Assembly: GCF_947495665.1 (NCBI RefSeq)
Contig: NZ_CANLZV010000005.1
Coordinates: 186,001-250,000 of the forward strand
Reading direction: 5' to 3'
DNA: 64,000 nt
Origin: an uncultured Sunxiuqinia sp.
GTDB taxonomy: Bacteria; Bacteroidota; Bacteroidia; Bacteroidales; Prolixibacteraceae
A model generated the notes under the pieces. The model searched no databases. It saw only the letters and a program-made list of their open reading frames with translations, and was not told where the DNA came from. Positions within the stretch are counted from its first letter, which is position 1. Every line of letters starts with the position of its first letter. Positions 58,251 through 64,000 of the stretch are shown piece after piece. The position numbers and the translations under genes are program-made.

Positions 58251-59582
58251 TTATTCGTTTATGTCTTTTTCAAGCAGCAATTCCATTTCGAAAACTGCTT
58301 GTTTGTAATTATAAATGGATTGGATGTAGTCCAGGTTTTTCTTTGATGCCAGTGCTTCGGCAATTAATAAATCGGTTGTTTTTTCCAGGCCTTGCTCAAA
58401 GCGGTTGGTGCGAATGCGTAATGACTCCGCTGCTTGTTCCTTGGCCAGTTTGCTGGAATGAACTTGCTTGAAATTTAGCTCCAGCTTCCGTTTGGCCTGG
58501 TTCAGCTGCATTTGGCTTTGAGACAGGTAATCCTGGTATTGGTATTCGGCTTCGTCGAGCTGTGAGCTGGCTTGCTGAACACTTCCAATGTTTTTATAGC
58601 CGCTGAACAAGTCCCAGGTTAAGCTGGCACCCACCATGTAATTGTTGGCCGACATGCCTAAAATTTCCCGGTCATTCCATTCGTAAGCACCAAAGGCATT
58701 TAAGCGTGGAATGAATTTCATTTTCTCGGAACGTAGTTTGTTTTCTCCTGCTTCAATTTGTTTCTGTATGGCTTTGAGGTCAGAGCGTTGTTCCAGTTGT
58801 TCGGCACCCACATTCCAGCTAAACAGCGCAGGTTCGCGGGTCATCGAGTCGGTAAGCAAAATGTTGGTTCCTAGATCCATGCCCAGTAAGTGAGCCAAAT
58901 ACTCAGCGGCTGCTTGCTGCTGGTTCTCGGCTTCATTGAGTTGGTTGCGGCGTTCTTCATATCGAACAGACGCTTCCAAAACATCAGCATGTTTCACAAA
59001 ACCTTGTGCTTCGTTGTCTTTGGTGAGCTTTAGGGCTTCTTCGGCTACAGCAACGGATTGTTTCAATACCTTTACCGCTGATTGCGCCAGTTCCAGTTGA
59101 AAATAAGCTCTTTTGACTTCGTAACGGATTTGTTGATGCGTCCGCTTGCTTTGCAAAGTCATGGCTTCGTACTGGTTTTTGGCAGCCTTGCGGGCGTACA
59201 AACCATCCACGTTGAGGATGGGCTGCTGAAGCTCAATTTTTGTACTGTAGTTTTCAATAGCATCCGGATCGTTCAATGTTGCCGGATTAAAATCGGCTTG
59301 GTTGACGATCTCCTGTTTCAGTTTGAACCCAAATGACGACAACGGATCGTTGGTTTTTACGCCGGTATGACTAACGGACAAACCGGGTAAAAAGACAGCG
59401 TTGGTCATTCGGTAGGTTCCTTGCGCGGCTTTTTGTCTGGCTTCGGCGCTTTTTGCGGCCAGGTTGTTATTTTTAGCCAGTTCCAGCGCCTCATCTAAGC
59501 TAAGCGACCTTGTTTGTGCCATGCTTATCAATGGCAGGCCAAGGCTTAGGAACAAAACATAAAGGTGTAATCTCTTTTTCAT
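58251..59582 (-). CDS. TolC-family outer-membrane efflux protein (second RND operon)
   Basis: A 443-residue outer-membrane channel protein with signal peptide (SLGLPLISMAQ). The duplicated helical-hairpin layout is visible, with TKDNEAQGFVKHADVLEASVRYEE and RTNRFEQGLEKTTDLLIAEALASK as the paired helix-strand junctions. First gene of the five-gene operon TolC-adaptor-pump-PII-like-DUF2892; the adaptor starts 5 bases later. Its promoter box is at 59614-59621. Confidence 0.92.
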   Translation of the reverse strand: MKKRLHLYVLFLSLGLPLISMAQTRSLSLDEALELAKNNNLAAKSAEARQKAAQGTYRMTNAVFLPGLSVSHTGVKTNDPLSSFGFKLKQEIVNQADFNPATLNDPDAIENYSTKIELQQPILNVDGLYARKAAKNQYEAMTLQSKRTHQQIRYEVKRAYFQLELAQSAVKVLKQSVAVAEEALKLTKDNEAQGFVKHADVLEASVRYEERRNQLNEAENQQQAAAEYLAHLLGMDLGTNILLTDSMTREPALFSWNVGAEQLEQRSDLKAIQKQIEAGENKLRSEKMKFIPRLNAFGAYEWNDREILGMSANNYMVGASLTWDLFSGYKNIGSVQQASSQLDEAEYQYQDYLSQSQMQLNQAKRKLELNFKQVHSSKLAKEQAAESLRIRTNRFEQGLEKTTDLLIAEALASKKNLDYIQSIYNYKQAVFEMELLLEKDINE

Positions 59583-59613
59583 ACTTTTCAGTCGTTATCG
59601 ATTTCTGATGGGA

Positions 59614-59621
59614 CAAATATA
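59614..59621 (-). promoter_or_regulatory. -7 promoter box of the second RND operon
   Basis: Minus strand TATATTTG, a perfect TAnnTTTG, 31 bases before the TolC ATG. Just upstream (59629-59660) is an AT-rich tract containing ATATATTTATAT, similar in character to the arsR-type promoter region, a possible operator. Confidence 0.6.
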
Positions 59622-59834
59622 GTATTTTTTCATATAAATATATAGAAATGTAGATATGTGAATTATTGAGCCTGTTTTTTCAGCTATCATTTTAACATTT
59701 TCAGTGATCCATTCTACTTTTGGGTGCTGCTGAAGTAGTTGAAGGAGAGTGTGTTGTCTTTTTTGAAGACAAGCTGATTAGAATTGGGGAGTACGAATGT
59801 TAAATTTATGTTATGCGCCTTTGGACGCTTAAAA

Positions 59835-60785
59835 TCAGACTGATTTCTGAAAAATTGAGGGGTAAACTTCAAGAAAACGATCGAGTTTTGATGCCTTTTT
59901 AATCGGCTTATAGGTTTTGGCCGGATTGGGAAAACTATTGGCAAAGTAACTCCAGAATTGTTTCATCTTCATCAATACATGACCGTCATCCTGCAACCAA
60001 GCCCGGTAAGCGTCCAACACCTGCTGGTGAAATTGCATTTTGAGTTGTAGCGCTTCCTGCTCGCTTATTGTTTCTCCTTTCAATTGGTTGATCAACAGGG
60101 GATCGCTTAAAATTCCCCGCCCAATCATCCAGGTTCGTTGGCTGGGAACGAGTTGAAGAATTTCGTCTATATCTGCTTTGGAAGAAATATCGCCATTGTA
60201 TACCAGCGGCTTGTCGGACAAAGCCACCAGCTGGGCAAAAAGCTTGCGATTGGCTTGGCCTTTATACAGCTGTTTGGCTGTTCGCGGGTGGAAAATCAAC
60301 TTTTCGAAAGGGTAGTTTTGCAGAAGCTCAAACTGGTTCAGAATGGTTTGCTCATCGGTCATTCCCGATCGAAACTTGACGGACACCTGAAAATTAAAGT
60401 CTGAAAACAAATTATCCAAAACCGCTTTAAGCGCTGTAGTATTTTCCAGCAGGGCAGTTCCCCGACCGCGTTTGGTGGCCATGGGGTAGGGGCAGCCCAG
60501 GTTTAGGTTGACCTTGGAATAGCCCATTTGTTGGAGTTCGCTGGCAAGCAGCTTCAGTTCGTCAGCATTGGCACAGAGGATTTGCGGAACCACGGGCATG
60601 TCGATGTTATTTTCGGGTAAGCAGTCGCGCAACTGGCTGTTTCTTATTTTTTTACCCGGACCAATAGCCAAATAGGGAATGTAAAATTCGTCGATGGAAC
60701 CAATCAGCTGATGATGGCAGCGTCGGTAAACAAAATCGGTAAATCCCTGTAATGGCGCTAAATAGAAATGATGGTCTAATAACAT
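59835..60785 (-). CDS. tRNA-dihydrouridine synthase
   Basis: A 316-residue FMN enzyme that reduces uridines in tRNA D-loops with NADPH. Family motifs: YLAPLQGFTDFVYR at the N-terminus (FMN binding), PQILCANADELKLLASEL, the catalytic Cys in VNLNLGCPYPMATKRGRGTAL, VKFRSGM, IFHPRTAKQLYKGQ, and VYNGDISSKADIDEIL with WMIGRGIL. Closest by feel to DusC-like Dus enzymes; the tRNA position cannot be read. Single gene. Confidence 0.93.
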   Translation of the reverse strand: MLLDHHFYLAPLQGFTDFVYRRCHHQLIGSIDEFYIPYLAIGPGKKIRNSQLRDCLPENNIDMPVVPQILCANADELKLLASELQQMGYSKVNLNLGCPYPMATKRGRGTALLENTTALKAVLDNLFSDFNFQVSVKFRSGMTDEQTILNQFELLQNYPFEKLIFHPRTAKQLYKGQANRKLFAQLVALSDKPLVYNGDISSKADIDEILQLVPSQRTWMIGRGILSDPLLINQLKGETISEQEALQLKMQFHQQVLDAYRAWLQDDGHVLMKMKQFWSYFANSFPNPAKTYKPIKKASKLDRFLEVYPSIFQKSV

Positions 60786-60849
60786 CGTTTGGTTAATAAC
60801 TATTTTGCTACAAAGGTAGTCAGCTCGCTTATTTAACCTCGGAAATTTC

Positions 60850-60857
60850 TATTTTTG
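60850..60857 (+). promoter_or_regulatory. -7 promoter box of the DUF4271-hemD unit
   Basis: TATTTTTG, a perfect TAnnTTTG, 25 bases before the ATG at 60882. It overlaps a possible TTG start at 60855, which is therefore unlikely. Confidence 0.58.
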
Positions 60858-60881
60858 TATGAAAATTTAGCTTTGGCTGAA

Positions 60882-61871
60882 ATGTTAGAACAAGCACTTC
60901 AAAATGACACTCTTTTGCAACAGCTGAATCGTCCTGTTGAAACCGAGTCTTCCGGAACGGTTCAGGTGCCGGTAAAACTGATTCAGCCAGCTGCTATTCG
61001 TAAACTGGATTCGATCAATCAACAAGATAGTACGGTTACGGCTGGAGTTCAGGGGGCCGGATCGGCACAAACAACAACCAATAAGGCAACAGTTCGCTCG
61101 GGAGCCAAAGCTGCTGAAGACCTTCAGTTAGCCAAACCGATTCGTGCACAAAAGGTGGAAACCTTTACCGAAGAGCCTTCGAAACCCTGGATATCTTTGC
61201 CTGAGAAGTCTTTTATGAATGAAAAGCCTGATTGGGTTATTGGGGTTTTTATTCTGGCACTTATCTTACTGGCTACCGTTCGTTTGTTCTTTAACAAGTA
61301 CTTGAGCCAGCTATTCCATGCAGTAATCAATTATTCCACTTCCAGCCGGCTGTTTCGCGATCGGTCGGTAAGTGTTACCCACGCCTCGTTTCGGTTGGAC
61401 CTGATTTTTTACTTGATCTTTAGTGTTTTTATCTTCCAGTTTTTTGATGAGTTTAACTTGTCGCTTGCCTCAAGTAGTTTTAATACTTACCTGATCATTT
61501 TAGGCGTAGTTATTGGCTATTATATCCTCAAGCGATTGGCTTATTTGTTCGCTGGATTTGTGGGTGAAACCAGCTCGGAAACAACAGAATTTCTGTATAA
61601 TATGCATCTTTATAGCCGGATTTTGGGATTATTTTTAATTCCGGTGAGTTTGGTGATTTCTTTTGGTGCTTTACAGAATCCGCGGCTGGCCGTATTTACA
61701 GGGCTATTTATTTGTGCAGCCTTCTATTTCTTGTTGTTATTTCGTGGCGCTAAAATATTAATTACAAAACATTTTTCTATTTTTTATTTGATTTTATACC
61801 TTTGTACCCTTGAAATTTTACCGTTGATTTTTATCTGCAATTTGGTATTGGTTAAAAACGGGATTAAATAA
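60882..61871 (+). CDS. DUF4271 membrane protein
   Basis: About 329 residues. A polar N-terminal region (about 1-115, rich in Gln, Thr and Ala, including TTTNKATVRSGAKA) leads to a membrane domain with about seven helices (from VIGVFILALILLATVRLFF, through FYLIFSVFIFQFFDEF, to LILYLCTLEILPLIFICNLVLV). This is the DUF4271 family of Bacteroidota, usually just upstream of hemD as here (recalled). Function is unknown. The reading frame extends back to a TTG at 60855, but the promoter box there points to the ATG at 60882. Confidence 0.82.
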   Translation: MLEQALQNDTLLQQLNRPVETESSGTVQVPVKLIQPAAIRKLDSINQQDSTVTAGVQGAGSAQTTTNKATVRSGAKAAEDLQLAKPIRAQKVETFTEEPSKPWISLPEKSFMNEKPDWVIGVFILALILLATVRLFFNKYLSQLFHAVINYSTSSRLFRDRSVSVTHASFRLDLIFYLIFSVFIFQFFDEFNLSLASSSFNTYLIILGVVIGYYILKRLAYLFAGFVGETSSETTEFLYNMHLYSRILGLFLIPVSLVISFGALQNPRLAVFTGLFICAAFYFLLLFRGAKILITKHFSIFYLILYLCTLEILPLIFICNLVLVKNGIK

Positions 61872-61887
61872 TTTAAAGTTTTATAGC

Positions 61888-62637
61888 TTGAAAATCAAGA
61901 AAATATTAGTTTCGCAGCCAAAACCTGAATCTACAAAATCACCTTATTTTGACTTGGCTGAAAAGACGAACGTACAAGTAGACTTCAGGCCATTTATTCA
62001 GGTAGAAGGTGTTTCCGGGAAAGAATTCAGACAAACGAGAATTCAGATTCTTGATCACTCCGCTGTTGTTTTTACAAGTCGTACAGCCATTGATCATTTC
62101 TTCCGAATTTGTCAGGAAACCCGGGTCACTGTTCCCGACTCTATGAAGTACTTCTGCATTTCAGAAGCAACTGCTTACTACCTGCAAAAGTATATTGTTT
62201 ACCGCAAAAGGAAAATCTTCTACGGCGGTGGTCGTTTTGAAGACTTGGTGGAAGTGATGAAGAAGCACAAGAATGAGAAATTTCTTGTTCCTTTGTCGCA
62301 CATTCACAAACAAGAAATTCCGTTGCTGCTTGATAAAGCAGGCTATAATTACACCAAAGCGATTCTTTACAAAACCGTCAGCAGTGATTTATCTGACTTG
62401 AAGGATGTAAACTATGATATCCTGGTTTTCTTTAGTCCTTCGGGCATTAAATCGCTAATTCAGAATTTTCCTGATTTTGAGCAAAACAGCACCAAGATTG
62501 CTTCCTTCGGCCCGACAACGGCAAAGGCAGTTACTGATGCCGGTCTTCGACTGGATATTCAGGCGCCAACTTCTCAGGCACCTTCAATGACCATGGCTTT
62601 GGAGCAGTTTATCAAGGAACACAACAAGGGAAACTAA
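61888..62637 (+). CDS. hemD: Uroporphyrinogen-III synthase
   Basis: A 249-residue cyclase that closes and inverts ring D of hydroxymethylbilane to uroporphyrinogen III. The family is diverse, but KKILVSQPKPESTKSPYFDLAEK, VVFTSRTAIDHFFRI, KFLVPLSHIHKQEIPLLLDKAGY, and DILVFFSPSGIKSLI ... IASFGPTTAKAVTDAG follow the two-domain HemD pattern. The start codon is TTG; there is no in-frame ATG near, and the conserved N-terminus begins exactly here. 16 bases after the DUF4271 gene and ended by its own terminator. Confidence 0.88.
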   Translation: MKIKKILVSQPKPESTKSPYFDLAEKTNVQVDFRPFIQVEGVSGKEFRQTRIQILDHSAVVFTSRTAIDHFFRICQETRVTVPDSMKYFCISEATAYYLQKYIVYRKRKIFYGGGRFEDLVEVMKKHKNEKFLVPLSHIHKQEIPLLLDKAGYNYTKAILYKTVSSDLSDLKDVNYDILVFFSPSGIKSLIQNFPDFEQNSTKIASFGPTTAKAVTDAGLRLDIQAPTSQAPSMTMALEQFIKEHNKGN

Positions 62638-62664
62638 AGACTTTTTCAACAAATAATTGAATAG

Positions 62665-62690
62665 AAAGGGGAATAAACTTCCCCTTTTTT
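62665..62690 (+). terminator. Rho-independent terminator after hemD
   Basis: AAAGGGGAA, loop TAAAC, TTCCCCTTT, then TTT: nine base pairs with a T run. It separates hemD from rnpA. Confidence 0.85.
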
Positions 62691-62711
62691 TATTGTATTT
62701 TCGTTTTTAGG

Positions 62712-63092
62712 ATGCACGCTTTCAAACTCACCAAAAAGGAACGACTTTGCAGCACCAAAATGATTGGGAAGCTATTTGAACAAGGATCGTCGTTTTATAT
62801 CTTTCCTTTGAAAGTGGTGTATCTACCTATGCCTTTAAGCGGGAGTCATCCGGCTGAAGTCAGCTTTTCGGTCTCGAAACGAAACTTTAAGCTGGCTGTG
62901 GTTCGCAACCTGTTGAAAAGGCGCATGCGTGAAGCTTATCGCTTAAATAAACCCGCTTTTTACGAATCACTTCCGGAAGGGAGGCAAGTCGCTGTCATGT
63001 TTATTTATACCTGCAAAGAAGTGAAAGACTACCAGTCCATTGAAAAAGGGATGCAACGAGCCCTGAGAAAACTGAGCGATTTACTGCAATAA
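62712..63092 (+). CDS. rnpA: Ribonuclease P protein component
   Basis: A 126-residue basic protein that helps the RNase P RNA mature tRNA 5' ends. The N-terminus FKLTKKERLCSTKMIGKLFEQGSSF and the signature VVRNLLKRRMREAYRLNK (the RNR motif that binds RNA) are clear. It is not next to rpmH or dnaA, the arrangement usual in many phyla, but this position after hemD is typical of Bacteroidota as I know it. A -7-like TATTTTCG precedes it at 62696-62703. Confidence 0.93.
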   Translation: MHAFKLTKKERLCSTKMIGKLFEQGSSFYIFPLKVVYLPMPLSGSHPAEVSFSVSKRNFKLAVVRNLLKRRMREAYRLNKPAFYESLPEGRQVAVMFIYTCKEVKDYQSIEKGMQRALRKLSDLLQ

Positions 63093-63119
63093 AAAAGGGA
63101 TCGCCCGTGGCAATCCCTT
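63091..63119 (-). terminator. Rho-independent terminator of the DAHP synthase gene
   Basis: Minus strand AAGGGAT, 11-base loop, ATCCCTT, then TTTTA: the T run favours the minus strand gene ending at 63142; it may also act for rnpA. Confidence 0.75.
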
Positions 63120-63141
63120 CCGTATTTTAAGTAGCCATTGG

Positions 63142-64000
63142 CTAATCTTTATCCATAATTTCTGTCTGCATCCGAACTGAGTCTTCGTGAATCAGCTGGA
63201 ATAGAATCTGTACAAAAGTCCGGTTCAAGTTGAGTTTCTCACCCAAATTGATGCGGTTGTTCATTAACTCCGTCCAACGGTTGATTTGAAGTGCTGTTAC
63301 GTTGTTTTCCTTCTTATACCGACCAATTTCACGGGCAATCTCCATACGCGATGAAAGAACTTCCATGAGTTCAGCATCGAGGGCATCAATCCGGTTACGC
63401 ATCAACTCCAGTTGGTTTTCAAATTGTTTGTTGTCCGACGAAGCCTGACGAATAATCAATTTATCGAGCAGTTTGCCCAGTTCAGCCGGCGTAATCTGTT
63501 GTTCCTTATCACTTAAGGCGCAACTTGGATCGCGGTGCGATTCAATCATCAGTCCTTCCATGCCCATGTCAAAGGCTTTCTGTGAAACCTCCTGCAGGTA
63601 TTCGCGTTTCCCGGCAATGTGGCTGGGGTCGCAAATTACGGGTAGGTTGGGTAGCAAGCGTCTCAGCTCGATAAAGGTTTTCCAGTTGGGGTAGTTACGG
63701 TACTTTGTTTCGCGAAATGGGGTAAAGCCACGGTGAATACCGACCAGGTTTTTAATTCCTGCCTGATTTAAGCGCTCAAGAGCTCCCATCCACAATTGGA
63801 CATCGGGATTAACTGGGTTTTTGACCATGATTACGGCATCGGTCCCCTTAACCACATCGGCAATTTCCTGCACCACAAATGGGCTGGCGGTTGATCGGGC
63901 TCCAATCCACAGCACGTCCAATCCTGCATTCAGGGCTTCTTCGGTGTGCTGGGCATTTGCAACCTCGGTACCTACCGGCAAGCCGGTTTCTTTCTTGACT
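63142..64000 (-). CDS. Bifunctional DAHP synthase/chorismate mutase (5' end outside the window)
   Basis: The visible 286 codons are the C-terminal part; the frame runs through the right edge. The first part (from KKETGLPVGTEVANAQHTEEAL) is a type I-beta DAHP synthase: DVLWIGARSTASPFVVQEIAD, VMVKNPVNPD, VGIHRGF and VICDPSHIAGKREYL, joining phosphoenolpyruvate and erythrose 4-phosphate at the start of aromatic synthesis. The last about 90 residues are an AroQ-type chorismate mutase (MRNRIDALDAELMEVLSSRMEIAREIGRYK). The order synthase-mutase is the one known from Bacteroidota; the mutase part may provide prephenate or phenylalanine feedback control. Confidence 0.92.
   Translation of the reverse strand, partial: VKKETGLPVGTEVANAQHTEEALNAGLDVLWIGARSTASPFVVQEIADVVKGTDAVIMVKNPVNPDVQLWMGALERLNQAGIKNLVGIHRGFTPFRETKYRNYPNWKTFIELRRLLPNLPVICDPSHIAGKREYLQEVSQKAFDMGMEGLMIESHRDPSCALSDKEQQITPAELGKLLDKLIIRQASSDNKQFENQLELMRNRIDALDAELMEVLSSRMEIAREIGRYKKENNVTALQINRWTELMNNRINLGEKLNLNRTFVQILFQLIHEDSVRMQTEIMDKD

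Noticed and set aside
59714-59944. Minus-strand frame of 76 codons upstream of the second RND operon
   Set aside because: Overlaps the 3' end of the tRNA-dihydrouridine synthase gene in another frame and shows no protein-like pattern.
1-64000. Search for tRNA, rRNA, CRISPR, riboswitch and prophage features
   Set aside because: No cloverleaf-like, regularly spaced repeat or known riboswitch patterns were recognised in the intergenic regions; a covariance-model scan would be decisive.

Overview
The window is chromosomal DNA of a member of the Bacteroidota, most likely a free-living or marine Bacteroidales/Marinilabiliales-type organism. Supporting signs are a SusC/SusD pair, families I know mainly from this phylum (DUF3078, DUF4271, helix-inserted cyclophilins), absence of strong Shine-Dalgarno sites, and many promoters with the phylum-specific -7 box TAnnTTTG. 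The genus assignment is inference. No rRNA, tRNA, CRISPR array, prophage or complete insertion sequence was seen.

Layout. 1-12.9 kb holds housekeeping genes: a lipid kinase, an IMPase-family phosphatase, an APH-like kinase, a HAD phosphatase, pheS, three tandem cyclophilins (one fused to a dead trypsin-like domain), a GNAT enzyme, an acyl-carrier-like protein without the phosphopantetheine serine, MscS, DUF3078, and S4, YjbR and YraN proteins. 13-18.6 kb is a heavy-metal RND efflux operon (TolC, adaptor, CzcA-like pump), followed by a 130-bp palindromic MITE-like repeat. 18.7-26.8 kb has LD-carboxypeptidase, a dinucleotide-binding oxidoreductase, tryptophanase with a notable promoter inverted repeat, a secreted alpha/beta hydrolase, a folate cluster (FolM-like SDR, folB, folK), a DUF2007-Usp-Usp protein and riboflavin synthase.

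27.1-47.6 kb is the most interesting region. It reads as one large locus for scavenging peptidoglycan fragments: a FadR-type regulator, murQ and a MurNAc/GlcNAc kinase on one side. Divergent from them run a GH9-deacetylase fusion, a sodium:solute symporter, a NagX/DUF5009 membrane protein, a NagZ-type GH3 fused to a serine hydrolase, SusC/SusD, a phosphoesterase-beta-propeller fusion, an NlpC/P60 lipoprotein and a Tat-exported L-Ala-D/L-Glu epimerase. Together they could take muropeptides apart outside the inner membrane, import MurNAc and feed GlcNAc-6-P and lactate to metabolism. A 10-bp motif shared by the GH9 and SusC upstream regions is a candidate operator.

47.7-64 kb returns to housekeeping and efflux genes: polyprenyl synthase, ArsR regulator, QueD, DNA polymerase I, a 46-residue membrane protein, a second RND operon (TolC, adaptor, pump, PII-like protein, DUF2892), a tRNA-dihydrouridine synthase, a DUF4271-hemD-rnpA group, and a DAHP synthase/chorismate mutase gene cut by the right edge.

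All family names are from reading the protein sequences; no database search was run.
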